Source: Amborella trichopoda
Taxonomy: Eukaryota > Streptophyta > Magnoliopsida > Amborellales > Amborellaceae
Assembly: GCF_000471905.2 (NCBI RefSeq)
Contig: NW_006498435.1
Location: 2,178,217 to 2,242,216 of the forward strand
Length of the DNA: 64,000 nucleotides
Reading direction: 5' to 3'
Positions 45,301 to 57,545 of this stretch are shown piece after piece. A program made the translations under genes and the position numbers. The notes beneath the pieces were generated by a model. The model made no database searches. It had not been told where the DNA came from and saw nothing but the letters and a program-made list of their open reading frames with translations. Each line of letters opens with the position of its first letter. The stretch's first letter is position 1.

Positions 45301-48300
45301 GGAAATGCATGCACCATCTCATGTGTTTTTTATGTTTTATTCCTGTTTACACTTCACTTCATTGGCACATAAAGTTTTGATAAGTAGTGAATTGTATTTG
45401 TACTACATAACTTTCATCTATATGTATACCTTGGCTATTTATGCCTTCCCCTATGTTACAAATGTGCGTCATGTGAGGTGGTTTCAGTCCTTTGGTGCAC
45501 AAATGGTTACAGAAAAGTATTTAGTCATTTTATTTTTTATGATGCAATCTTCTGCTCGAGATGGCATCATTGTAGCCATGAGGAAAAGAAAATACATATC
45601 CTCAGCAAATCCATTTGAAATATGAGGGATCTCTAGAGGTTTCAAGCCCTAATATGTCAAAGCTTTGCTTTATTTGATGCACAAGTCTGATATCCATTAA
45701 TTGCACCCCAAAATCCTGAATTATGTGCTAATATGGTTCTAATGGATTAGTAAGAGAAAAAATAGGAGCCTTTGTGGTATGGTTCGTTAATTCGCTACAA
45801 GTCATTTGAAGCCTATTCCCTAGATCCACACCTTGTCTTAATTTAGGGTTCTTGCAACTGGTTTCTTAAGTTTGCAAGCTATGGGTCTTGGTAGGGTTTC
45901 ATGAGGCACTCATATGATTGTAGTAGCTACACTGGGAGAGGCCTTCTGCAAGGACATTTATGGGGAACAGTTTTGCATGATAGGTTTACCATTGATGACT
46001 GAAAACATTACTATCCTGAATTGTCCAGGCCATAATCTTCTACTCCCAATTATAGGTGATATGGGTGGTAATATATTATGACATCGCTACAACATTAAGT
46101 GTATACAAGTTCCCATGCATCATGGGCTGCGTATAATAACTTCCTTTTGTTAAGTACATAATTATTAATTAATCTCTACACATCTTACCCCTATACTTTG
46201 TTGCTACCTTTGTTGGTGAGTGACAAGCTTTGTTCCCAAATTCAATTTTGTCTCTAATGTTCTTATTTCTAAGGCAATGATCTAATTTCTAAGGTAGTTT
46301 ATATATCCATTATGAGCCATTTATCCATATCTAGTGATGCAGGCACTAAACAAGAAGCTCATTTGAAGGCCCTTATCCCAAGGTTTTGGCTGAAGAAAAA
46401 TCAAAGAAGTGAGTGATTGGTCTAAATTTGGGAATTGAGGTCAGATTTGGAGGTTCGAGCCTTCATCTATAGTCAAAGTAGATGATATGTGTTTTTGCAC
46501 TTATCCACGTAATCAAATGGCATGATAGCACTCTACTTTGGTGAGACAAACCTATTCGTAAACCGTGCTGCTTCACGTATCCAAACTATAGTTGCTGGAA
46601 ATGCTTGTGATTCTGAATTGTTTCAGAAATCGAAATAGCAGAATCATGGGTATCATATGATTCCTATTGTCAGAATTGTCGTCCATACAATGCAAATCAT
46701 CTGTAATTTGATTTTCCACCATATCGGAACCACAATCCAATAAAATAGGAAATCATATTTACTGTTTTGTTGGAATCGATATCCCATTATCTTGGAATCA
46801 AGTTTCCTACCTTTTTGGAATTGCACATTGATCCACACTGATTGATGCCATCCATAATTGTGATCTCGTAAAATTGGAATCTTTGTTCATTGATTTGGAA
46901 TTGTGAGTTCTATATTGTTAGAATCTTTGTTCCATCGATTTGGAATCAAGATTCCTACCTTTCGGGAGTTGCACACCAATCCCCTTAGGTCCATTTTAGA
47001 AGTTTTAGTCGAGAAAAGATTTTAAGTTTTTACATTATTTACAAGCTCGATTATGGACTCCATATATTTAGTACAATTATCGGGGCTCCCATATTATTCG
47101 GATCGATATCTTTGGCACCCTCTCATAACAATGGACTAGGTCTATCGAGTGCCTTTAAACACAACTCTCCCCATAGCTAATGAAAACATGCTCGTGCTCC
47201 CTTTGTTGACTTTCTTGGAGTTTCTAGAATGAATAAACAAAACAGAATTTCTCAATCTTTATTAAATCCAATGGCATCTCGCCACCGTCCCCCCCTTCTC
47301 CTGGAAGAAGATCTACGACTTGTATCCCAAGACCCATCTCCTTCATCTCCCCTCTAAGCCTCATTCGCATCCGTGCTGCAACCATAAAGCCTCTTTTGCA
47401 CAAGTTGCAGCTTCTTTCAAACCCTCTACCTCTGCTCCCCCAACCTCCTCTGCTACCCCAACCTCCTCTGCTACCCCTTCAACCTCTGTGCCTTCCATCA
47501 GTTCCTCTTGTTCCTCGGTCCCATCTCCCTACCTACCGTTCAGTATCTCCTGTCCTCCTGAGGAGACCGCGATACACTGCTCAAAACTTCAAGCTTCTTT
47601 AGTTGGAAGTTTTAAACCTAGACAGGATGATAAAAGAGGGATATAAAGTTGGGCCAGAAGCCTCTGAAAGGAGCCGAACGTAACTTGCAGATGTCTTTCA
47701 AGTGGAGACTTTCTCTTCTCCTTTCCCTAACCTTCTCAAGAACAACTGGCCTTAAAGGAATCCGAAAGCCCTTCTTTCAAAAGAGCCTCGTGCTCGCTTT
47801 GGGCATGGTCACCTAAAGAAGGCTCCTTCAAGAAACAACATATTTGGCTTACCCTAAGCCACATCCCACTTCATGCGTGGTCACCTGAAACCTTTCGGAG
47901 AGTGGCGGAAGCCTACGGATCTTTGATTTCTATTTACTGGATTTCCTTGGAGTCTCTTCCCTTGGGCTCTATCCAACTTCTTCTGGAAGTCCTCGACCCT
48001 TCTATGATTCCACTTATAGTTTGGCTAGAAATAGAAGAACTCTACTTTCCAATCTCTACTTCTTGGTCTCCAGCTTCGCCCCCCTCTCCTAGTTTCCTTC
48101 AACAGGATGACCCAGTTCCTTACCCAGAAATCACTGCTCAGTCCTGGACAATGGTGACCAGGAAAAAGCGGCACCCTTTGAGGCCCCGCCGGCGATCACC
48201 CGACTCAGCCCAGTTGAAGGCGAACTTCTCGAGTCAACAGACGCAGCAGTCGTGCTGGCGTCCACGCACGTCCAAGCAGAGGTTGCCTCAACATGAGCCT

Positions 48301-51300
48301 CTCTCGATTCAGGTGCCCGTCGAGGACTCGACTTGCGACCCGATTAGTGTCAAAGATGCTTTGTTGGTATCACATGCTGAGGCCACCCCCACCCTGACGC
48401 ACCGACCCGGAAAAGAAGTTAGGGAGGACTCTACCTCCTCCCCACCCTGATCCTCCGACCCAAAAAGGAAGTTTGGGAGGACTCTACCCCCTCCCCCCCC
48501 ACCCTCTCGTTCCTGCCCTTGTAGATCAACCCGGCCCGTCTTTCTCTACAACCTCTTCTGGCCCAGCCTTTCAACCCGTTCCGTCTTCTCTCTCGCCTGG
48601 CCCAGTTCTCCAACCCGATCTGCCCTCCTCTCTAACCTCACCTTCCCCTTACCCTCCCACCGCCTCTCGCCCTACGGACTTGTTGTCGCTGAAGATTATC
48701 ACGTACCCTCATCACATGGGGTTGTATCTTAGCAGCTCAAGGGAGTTCTCTAATCATGTTGCTCCCTTTTGTAACCAGACAACCAATGACACTATCTAGG
48801 TTCCATGGTGGACAACATTATAGTTTGTTGTTTTAGCTAGCCCGTCAAACACAAGCAGGTACTCCCACTGGAATGTTGCATTTATCTTGATATTTCATAG
48901 TAGAATACCTGAATATCTGAATATCCAAGCAGCTAAAACAATTGTGGGATTGTAGCAGCTCCCACTGAAACATAACATATATAATGTACTTTCTTAGCAT
49001 GCTCATGCCAATGTCATGAGGTAGTACAACAAGTCCCATGCCAAAAACAACTGAATGCATGTTGTTTTTGCAATATTTCAAAACCCTTTTCTGAACTACA
49101 AAGGTTCTACTATACTAGTCTCTTGGTTGTAAGTCCATACAAATCAAGTTATCTTATCCACACAACATGTGTCAAGGAGGCCTAACAAGATGGCCATGCT
49201 ATGACATTCCCTATGGTTTATGGTCTTAGGTAATCGAGGCTCTAAAGAACTCAAAAACTGGTCACATAATCGGTACTATCAAACATGAAGTCAAGAGATA
49301 TGGGTATTAAAAACTAGTGGATAGATAAATGACACTTTCTCCCATGTACATAAAATACTTTTAAGACTCAATCCTTTTCCTTTTTATAAAGAACTCTTGA
49401 CTTGGTATATTTTCACAAGTAGCATATATATATATATATATAAATGACACTTTCTCCCATGTACATAAAATACTTTTAAGACTCAATCCTTTTCCTTTTT
49501 ATAAAGAACTCTTGACTTGGTATATTTTCACAAGTAACATATATATATATATATATATATATAGTATGGGGGTTTAGATTGATTTTTCATAAAGACTTAG
49601 TGGACCTTGTAGGACTATGGAGTTTTCTCAAAACCATATCCATAGACCTAGGTTTTTGCAACATAAATGGTCTAGTCCAATTTCTAAAGAACATGCTTAG
49701 TCTTTTAAAAATCATTTTACCGCACTCACCTTTAATTACTTTCCAAGTAATGTTATAGCCACAAAACAAATCTTAAAATCCATTTATGATTTTATCCAAA
49801 ACAAAACATGACTAAAAGGTGGTTATATAAATAAAATGACAAATATTCAGAATACACATATTTTCTTAGCCAACGTTTGGAGACCTTAACATAAGATCCT
49901 CTTCACATGCAACACACTATATCACTGGACATTTTCGGGAGTCACCAAGACCAGGTTCCATCGGAACACTCCCTTCGTGCTACATATTTGGATGAGTCAT
50001 ACCCAGCTCTTGTGTTTGATATTTAGGTCTTTATACCTCGATCAAAGCACATCTTCATGTGTTTTACTTAAGTAGTTCACACAGGCACAAGGAGGCACAA
50101 AAACACATGGTATTAAAAAACTGGCTTTTTCAAACTTGTTAACGCCTACAAACTAATGTCCTTACTCTCCATAAATATGCACAAACAACAACCAAGATAT
50201 AATCAACAAAGTATAAATAAAAAAATTGAACCCTGTTTCCCTATATAACCTAAGCATGTGATGTGAGATAGATTTCATACCTCTGAATCATGTAGCGTGG
50301 TACCGGGGTTTTTCTATATCCTGGCTTTTCTTGCTGACGAACTTTTATAGACTTGGAAGATCATACAACTGATGGAGAATCACTTGGTCGTTGTTTTTAC
50401 ATGTCAATGGAGTGTTCATCTCCTTGGTCCTTGGATTCTCCCTTTCTCATACCATGACGAAATACTCTTCTTCATACCATCATTCTAAAGATTACAATTT
50501 TGATTCTCCCACTGATCTTTAGAGTTTCTATGATGCCACCAAGTCTCTTTACATATCCCTTTATTGCAAAGAGAAACCAAGATGTTTTTACATGTATTGT
50601 GTTCCTTATATTTTCTGTAGTTCCTAGATTGAGCACCCATCACCTAAAGTGTCATATCTCCTCAAATTGTATTTCCTCTCTCCGAAGTTTTACTGTTATA
50701 AACCATACTCATGATGCACTATAAAACTTTGAATGAGCTTGAGAAGGCTTCCATTATAAGGAGTACAAAGATGTGCTTGCAGAATAGAAGGTGAGCATAC
50801 CATGATAAAATTATGATATCTCTCAAATCACAAAGAGTTTATCTCTGGAACCTTTTGAGTGTGAAAATAGGCTCAAAACGACAACATGAAATGCAATGCC
50901 ATCCCCAAATCACACCATTTAGTGAGTCTAAGAATTAATGACATTCACATCACTATTCAGTTTTCACAGCAGAAAATCAGGTTGCGCACCCCTCAATAAA
51001 ATAGTTATTTCTCTCAATCCACAAATATTTTCTTCTTGAAATCATTTATGTTGAAAAAAAGACTCAAAACCAAAACTCAACATCATGGTGTGAATCACAA
51101 ATAACATTTTTCTTCAAGAAAATAAATAAGTAACATTTACATCACAAAATATGTCATAATATAGAATTCCAGGATGAACACTATGTAGTAAAATTATCTT
51201 TTCTTTCTACCACATGGTGTTTCCCTTTCTAATTCTTTTTATTTGAAAGACAAAAATGGCAACAAATATCTTTTTGCAGGCCTCATATCGCTCTGTTAAG

Positions 51301-54300
51301 TAGGTGTGACAAATATAGATATTCACATATCAATAAAACACATCAAACTGCAAAAATTCAGGATGACCCCTCTCAAATAATTTTTTTTTTCATGGATTTT
51401 TCTCTCTCACATAATTTTTGTTAGAAACTATACTCAAAATGCCAGCTTAAAAACTTAGTGTTGGCCTTAAAACATTTTGTTAAGAATGAAAATAAAATCA
51501 TTACTTTCATGTCACATAAACAATTTTTATTGTAGAAAATAGCACTTGCATACCCTTTAATAAAAATACCATATTTTTCAAAAAAAGTGTTTTTTCCATG
51601 AAATTATTTGTGTGAAACTAGACTCAATTTGATGAGCTACAGTCAAATATTACCTAGAAATAAAATTATTTGCTTGGTGGAAAAATTCACGGAAGTCAGT
51701 GTATAGTTCCTGGATTTTGCACGGTCAGAACTGGTACCCTCAATCATGAGTCCATAACTCTCAATTCCCCCATAATTGATAAGACAACCAAGTCACCCAC
51801 ACTGTAGTGTCCTTATTTTGAGATCCTTGCGCTCATTTCTGATTTCTAGTTCCGTATGGAATCCAAGGGGTTTGGAGCTTGGGGCATGCATGGCGAAACT
51901 TATGTATATTGTGTTCTCTCGGGACCAGTCGGGATTAGCGAGTTGTCTATTTTTGAAGTGTTTGCCCTCTTAACTGATCTCAGACTGCTTTTTCTTTACC
52001 ATCAAGAGACTGGCTCAGCACTTCTGAGGCCGATTTTCCTTGAAGGAAATAACTGATTCTGATAGAGAAAGTCATTCACTTACTTGCCTGAGATTTCTTA
52101 CCTTTTGCTCTTTAGAGATGGGAATGGAGAATTGGTTGACCCAAGAGGACAAAATCCTCTTCCCCGTTGCCTTATCGCCGCTAATTTCTATTTTGCATTT
52201 GTTTTTAACATTCTTTTGCATTTTTAAAAATTTATAAGAGAATTTTAATTTTATTTAATGAATGAATTATTAAGTACAAAATAGGACCTAGTAACAGGTT
52301 GACATCTGGTAAGTTGTAGATCAATAGGATGGTGGTGCAAAATCATTCACTGAATGGTGGAGATCTTTCCCTTATGGTGTACAGCTTTGGATATGGAGTA
52401 TGTCCCTCCTGAACTTCATTTCTTAGCACTCATGGGGAATGTGCCTCAAGTTAACTCACAGCTTAAAGGGTTTCCTGAACTCTAAATGGGCATTCCACTC
52501 TTAAGAGCTTGGGGTGACTGCTGAGTTGAAGGGTGTGGAAGCATGGCGATGAGACCAATCAATTGCTCTACTTGATTTTATTTTCTTTGGGTTATTTTGT
52601 CTTAGGTCATATGATTAACATTTAATGCTTTTTATGGAGATGAATGTTTTTCTCATGCAATTGAGGTACCATTAGAATCGAGGCTTCTGCTACTGGCTAC
52701 TGCAGTCAAGCATGGAGGCATTTGCTCACTGTATGGTTAGGTTGATGTTGTATTCCATGTCACCGATCAAAAAGAAGAAAATTTGTATTCCATGGTTTTT
52801 CATGCTTTTGAAATCTAGATGAGATTGTCAGCGACCCTGTTCAATTATAAATTAGAGAGATCTTATTTTGCATTTCAATGTGATTTCAGCTGCAATTGTA
52901 GAAAACATAGGCATGTGATGGAGTGTAAATTGGTTTTTTCTGTGGCCTTAAACTTTATTGTGTATAGGTGTGAAGTTTTAGAAATTGGTTCATAAAAGGA
53001 ATTGATATTTCAACATTATAAATTATTGTATGGCTGTATGGGTATCAAACCATGTATGGTTCATGACATTTTTATGTCATGAGGCTAACTTTCTTGGATG
53101 CAAATCGGGCAGCTCAAACGACCCTTGCCTTTTCCTTTTATAGTTTAGAGATGCAGACTGTAACATCCAATTTTCCTTTGTAGGATGCAGATCAACTCTT
53201 AGAAAAGAGGGTGAGATCTCGTTTCTCTCACAGGAAGCTGTTGTTCTTGCCTCCCTCAATGGAAGATCTGCAAAGGTATAACTTATATAGCCTCTGTGAA
53301 TTGCCTGAAGCTTATAGCCTTCAAAGAAGGGTTATTCATCCAGCACTTGTTCAATTATTAGAAAAAAATTCCATCCTAATTTATTCAGTCTTGATGATTA
53401 TGACTAATGGACTGGTGCAGATTACTGAGGCAAATATTGTTTTTGCCAACTGATTCGAGTTTTCGTCATAGTGACTTTGCAGTTAAGTTCAACGCAAAGC
53501 TCAGCGTATCCTCCTGTTCCATGCAAAGCTTACTTTATCCTACTTTCTCGTTCTGTCATTGGAATGTTGCTCTTTTAAGATGCTTAAAAATATCATGTAA
53601 AGGATTTGACATTTTACCTTGTTCGTGGTTATGCTACCAAGCGTGCCTTTTTCTAGGCATTAAGTGCATGCTTGAGACTTGTGATGAAAGAAGTTTGCTT
53701 CTTCCTTCCCAAGTGTTTCACACGATGAAGAAAAGCAAATGTTATTTTTAACTGATGGGTCTTCAATTCTTGCTCCAAATCTGTTTTGTCTCCAGCTGTC
53801 TGTATAAAGTAAATGATTGGCTCACAATTGCTTACTTTAGGCTTGTGTTTTCTTGCTACTTGTGAAAGTTACCCAAAACTCGAAAGATATCTAAGGGGCA
53901 GTTTGGGTGTGGGATATAGGTGGGCACACCAGACCATCTAAGCAGCATTTTATAAGCAGGCAGAGTTGTTATGCTGTAACTCTTGTCCCTGCTCCAAGTA
54001 CTGATTAGAAGCAACTTATCCGCGATCCAAACCAGGCTTCTACTAAATACTTAAAAACTGCCACGAATTTTGTTCAATTCGATACAGAAATTGCGATGTT
54101 CGGAACGGATATAAAATCTGAAATCAGTGGATGCTGCATAGGTTTTTCTGTACAGGCCTTGACATTTACAGGTTATATTCAATGGTGAGGGATTCATTGA
54201 CATTCTGAATTCTGTAGTTGGCGTTGATAACAGTGTCAGCCATCTGCTAAACTTTCTGTATGTCCAACATTTCTAGAGATGGAATATCTTTTTAAACTTT

Positions 54301-54475
54301 TATGGAGTAGACATGGATGTTTTGGCATGACTCTAATAATAACTAATCTCTGTTTCTGGTCTTAGATTCTGTGCAGTGTGCAATATGGATTCTGGATCTG
54401 GATTTCTCTCCCTTGGGAGCTTCAAGTCTGCGATGTTATCAGTCCAAAGACAACTCAAGCTTGAAAGTCTTCAAG
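42303..54475 (+). CDS. ORC4: Origin recognition complex subunit 4 (ORC4), exons 1-12, 3' end outside window
   Basis: Twelve exons: 42303-42406, 42518-42608, 42811-42867, 43285-43332, 44209-44259, 44382-44425, 44630-44693, 44916-45002, 53184-53275, 53421-53505, 54172-54257 and 54366-54475. All introns are GT-AG, phases match, and about 306 codons join without a stop. The product is an AAA+ subunit of the nuclear complex that marks replication origins and loads MCM with CDC6. Visible features are Walker A GPRGCGKT (exon 2), the VRLNGLLHSDD strand (exon 4), Walker B VLDEFD (exon 7), a sensor-1-like VVGVSCRL (exon 8), arginine-rich RVRSRFSHRK (exon 9), and the start of the helical C-terminal part (exons 11-12). 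Plant ORC4 is a little over 400 residues, so the last 100 or so (winged helix) should lie downstream. Exon 12 ends in phase 1. The start ATG at 42,303 is the only one fitting the family N-terminus (ALLRCRLSDPRF). Intron 1 lacks stops, so it could be retained. Confidence 0.92.
45003..47280 (+). other. ORC4 intron 8, first part
   Basis: AT-rich intronic sequence with no coding frame recognised. 46,760-46,985 contains a degenerate duplication (TTGGAATCAAG(T/A)TTCCTACCTTT near 46,792 and 46,931) amid repeated TTGGAAT words. Confidence 0.6.
47281..48800 (+). pseudogene. LINE ORF1-like (DUF4283-type) remnant in ORC4 intron 8
   Basis: A Ser/Pro/Thr-rich stretch (47,320-47,640) is followed, across frame breaks, by HIPLHAWSPETFRRVAEAYG at about 47,850-47,920. 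That segment matches the W-x-R-I-x-G-L-P-L-H-x-W type motif of plant LINE ORF1/DUF4283 proteins. IPLIVWLEIEELYFPI follows, then the characteristic basic W-x-x-V-x-(R/K)-(K/R) segment (SWTMVTRKKRHPLRP, about 48,146). No endonuclease or RT is seen. Such proteins bind the element RNA. It is broken by shifts and is probably a truncated or decayed insertion. Confidence 0.55.
48801..53183 (+). other. ORC4 intron 8, distal part
   Basis: No coding sequence recognised. 48,840-51,780 has a repeat-like flavour, with recurring statements of TCTCAAATCACAAA..., AAACTAGACTCAA and CTCATAACTCTCAA. These resemble the style of the Tekay LTR at 31.5-32.2 kb without clear alignment. It may be an old LTR. The 3' 1.4 kb looks like ordinary intron and ends TTTGTAG at 53,183. 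Confidence 0.4.
49325..49562. repeat. 115-bp near-identical tandem duplication with (TA)n
   Basis: Units 49,325-49,439 and 49,440-49,554 are almost identical (one clear difference, AGTAGC against AGTAAC), each ending in a TA tract (49,422-49,440 and 49,537-49,562). The identity implies a recent event, or an assembly or slippage artefact at the microsatellite. Confidence 0.93.
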
Positions 54476-54868
54476 GTAAGTCTTGCTTCGTCATGCTTCA
54501 CTGTGCAATATCTCAAAGTTCTCAAATCTCATTATGTAAGGAATTTGTATAGAGTGCTGGTGAATTGATACTTGTAGTGACTGTTATGAGGCCCCATGTC
54601 CATTAAAGAAACATGCAATGGTTATTATGGGCCTCACGCTCATTGTGGAAACCTATATGTGGTGATACTGTGTATAATATTCTATTATATTTCGGTGATT
54701 TGCCTGTTGTAACAGTTATCATATCAATAATTTTCTTGCTGTAACACTTATAGCATATTTGGGTGGTTTTTTCGCTGTAACAGTCATACATAATGATTGT
54801 AACTCTTATGCATGTTGACCTACCTGTATTGTAACTTCCAAATATATATATATATATATATATATATA

Positions 54869-55261
54869 GGCTGTGGTTTCTATAAGATTGCAACCTTAAA
54901 CAATCCAATTCAGGTGCACCTCCAAATTGTATTATAACATGTAATTTTGGTGAAAAAATTGTTAGGATTATCTCAAAATCTATTTTCATATCTAATTATA
55001 AAATTTTAAACTACAAAAATGGTTAAAATCAAGTAGATCTATAAACACATGAAAATGTTGAAAAATGGACGGTCTAGATAATATATTGCAAGATGCACTA
55101 TTTTTGGCACTCAAAATCTTTTTTTTTCATAGTCATACATCTCGAGGTCAAGATGACCAATTAGAGGTTTTTTCAACATTAAAACAACCTTTTCCGATTC
55201 ATTTTTGAGGTGCATATGTAATTCTACATTTTAAGGTTGCAACCTTATATAAACGTTTTCC
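54869..55261 (+). mobile_element. Micron-like MITE a, in a (TA)n tract
   Basis: About 390 bp bounded by (TA)n at 54,842-54,868 and 55,262-55,279. The ends GTTTCTATAAGATTGCAACC and TTAAGGTTGCAACCTTATAT are partly inverted repeats of each other. It is a related but distinct subfamily from MITE b: it shares the body order (TTTTCATAT.TAATTATAAAATTT, the AGTCATACATCTCGAGGTCA zone, AACAACCT) with many differences. Confidence 0.8.
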
Positions 55262-55279
55262 ATATATATATATATATAT

Positions 55280-55590
55280 GGGTACGGTTTGTATGAGCTG
55301 AGGCTCTAAACAATCAAAGTAAAGCCCACATTCAAATAGTGTCGAGAAATGTGGTTTCAATATTGGAAATCTTTGTGATAGCCTTAAAATATATTTTCAT
55401 CTTTAATTATAAAATTTAAAGATCAAAAAATATTGTAGATCTCCATTTTTTTTCTCATGTCCATGCATCTTAATGTCGAGATGATCAATTTGAGGATATT
55501 TGGATGTCAAAACAACCTCTTCTAGTGAAATTTTTGAGGTGGGCTCTAATTTGATTGTTTAGAGTCTCGGCTCTATATAAACTTTTTTCT
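55280..55590 (+). mobile_element. Micron-like MITE b, in a (TA)n tract
   Basis: About 310 bp between (TA)n at 55,262-55,279 and 55,590-55,605. Ends GGTTTGTATGAGCTGAGGCT and AGTCTCGGCTCTATATAAAC. It is collinear with the inverted pair at 41.3-42.1 kb, with an internal deletion after TATTGTAGATC relative to those. Confidence 0.85.
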
Positions 55591-55712
55591 TATATATATA
55601 TATATGACACATTAACCAACAATATGTATTGAGTGGAAATGACAACTATATTTACTTTTATCTTGTGCTTGAATATTACTTTCTCTCTCATCTCTCTCAA
55701 TCTTAATAAACA

Positions 55713-56230
55713 TTAGGGATATCCATTACTTCTGGGCCCCGGGCCCCTAGAATCATGATTTTTCTTCTTTCTTGGGCTTGAAGCTATGGCATATCAGCAA
55801 CCTTGTATTTCCAACGAGATCATCTTGTTTTCCTTTACCAATTTTTATCCCAAACTCCTTTGATTTTCAGCAACCTCGTATTCTAGAAACATTATGTTTC
55901 CGGCATGCTCATATTTCCAGCAACCTACCTTTCCAGCATGTACCATCTCACTTTTCTTTTACCAATAAGTAAGTTTTATCTTAAACTCTTTCCATATCCA
56001 GCAAAATAGATTTTTGTTTTTACCACACACAAAAATCACATAAATACATTCCGTACCTTTATTGCCCAAAGAAACTAGAAAAAGGAGATCTTAGCAAACT
56101 TTGAAACAATGGAATTAGTACCTTGAGAAAAAGAAACAACCTCTTAGGTTTCGAGTTTGAGAGAGAAGAAAAATGTTACAATGGGGCATAATATGTCCTT
56201 AGGAACCAACCAGTCTGGTCATCCAGGATC
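55713..56230 (+). other. Copia leader, no gene seen
   Basis: About 500 bp between the 5' LTR and gag, containing repeated CAGCAACCT(T/C)GTATT / CCAGCAACCTACC words (55,797-55,930). The primer-binding site is not recognised. Confidence 0.4.
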
Positions 56231-57205
56231 ATGATTGTTATGGTTAAGCTAGATCAGATAAACAACTTGAAATGGTTTCAATCTGCCAAAATTTTCATAG
56301 GAAGCTGGAGAAAGTCGGTTTATATCACAGGAAAGCCTCCCACAAATGATCCATTCCATGAATGGGAAAGTGAGAACTTGATAGTGGTGGCAATGTTCTT
56401 CTTTCTATGCAACCAAGTATCAATAAAGGGCTGCTGTTCTGAAGATTGTAAAGTATATATGAGAGGCAGTAGCTAAGACATATGCGCAACAAGATGATAT
56501 GTCTAGGATTTACCGGTTTCATTGTGAAATAATGAATTTGCAACAAGGGGAAGCGACTGTTTAAGAGTACTTTCGGATACAAAGGCATAAGTGGGAATAA
56601 GTAGACCACTATCAGCCTATTAATCCCACCGTTAATGGCATTTAAAAAGAAGCTTGAGCAATGAAGGACCTTTGAGTTCTTCGTAGTCGAGTTCTTCGTA
56701 GGCGTACATCTTGACTTTGGCTTCAGCGAGTATGAGGTCTAAGAAAGGACAAATTGTCCTCTATTGAATTAGTCTACAATTATGTAAAAGGGGAGGCCAG
56801 TGGAAAGGCTATTATAGAAGGACAAAACTCAAGCATCCATTCTGAATGGTCATCCTTTAAGCTTCAAGCAAGGAAAAGAAGGTACAAAAGGACTAAATCG
56901 TGCCCTTCTCTCGTCGAAAAGGAGAAACTTAGATACTTTCATGATGGTAAGAGGAGACACATCCGAGAGCACCGTGGGGACTTGCATCACACTTGAGACT
57001 GAAACCAAGGAATGCAAATGCCTATATTGTATTGAATGAGGGGGAGGAAACCTTAGCCTTACAACCCAATATATTTGATCGAAGCGATTAGGCCATCAAT
57101 GATTTATAGCACCAGTTTGCTGCCCTCAAGGCTTCACTCAGTTCTAAGACACCGATAGAGCAGCCAGGTACATATGCCACTGCAAACCATGCCTCTAATT
57201 CCACC
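56231..57205 (+). pseudogene. Copia gag
   Basis: Starts with VKLDQINNLKWFQSAKIFIG and YITGKPP, a UBN2/gag N-terminus (56,231-56,476). After frame changes come IELVYNYVKGEASGKA and the basic segment RKRRYKRTKSCPS (56,754-56,996). The knuckle should be CxxCxxxxHxxxxC, but reads YFHDGKRRHIREHRGDLHH with its cysteines lost. Stops occur throughout. Protease and integrase follow on the same strand. Confidence 0.8.
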
Positions 57206-57545
57206 TCTTCTACATCCTAGATGATTGAATTAAGGGCTATTGATCATATGACTGGTAAAAAAGTTTGTTTCTTGTCTTTTTTTCCTGCTTCTGGTGAAGT
57301 TAAAATTGCTGATGGATCCATGACCAACGCTTGTGGGAGTGGAATATATAAACTTTCATCATCCTTGCCCCTACCCTCTGTAATACATGTTCTTTCTCTT
57401 CCTTCTTATCTCCTTTTCATTAGCAGCCTAATAAAACAACGAACTGCAGTATCACATTCGATCGCTCACATGTGTTATTCAGGACGTAAAAACAAGGAAG
57501 ATCATTGGTTGTGGTTGTGAAGACAATTGGTTGTACCTGTTCAAC
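57206..57545 (+). pseudogene. Copia aspartic protease
   Basis: MIELRAIDHMTGKKVCFLSF stands where copia proteases have W-x-x-DSGAS-x-H-(M/V)TG, so the catalytic DSG is lost while the following HMTG and later VKIADGS and SLIKQR-type segments remain. It is inactive. Confidence 0.8.

Larger units (their letters stand above)
54573..55712 (+). mobile_element. 5' LTR of Ty1/copia element, split by MITEs
   Basis: Begins TGTAGTGACTGTTATGAGGC at 54,573 and matches the 3' LTR at 60,685. LTR sequence runs to about 54,868, is interrupted by 54,869-55,605, and resumes to about 55,712 (TTTACTTTTATCTTGTGCTT ... CAATCTTAAT). Inside it, GCTGTAACA(C/G)T-type words recur every 40-50 bp. The end is not exact, and no clear PBS follows. 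Confidence 0.85.

Noticed and set aside
45187..45625. Hydrophobic open frames in ORC4 intron 8
   Set aside because: AT-rich intron translating to Phe/Ile/Tyr-rich peptides, with no domain and no relation to the gene frame.
55734..55747. GGGCCCCGGGCCCC as a palindromic regulatory site
   Set aside because: The sequence is GC-rich but not a perfect inverted repeat, and it sits in the leader of a decayed copia element.
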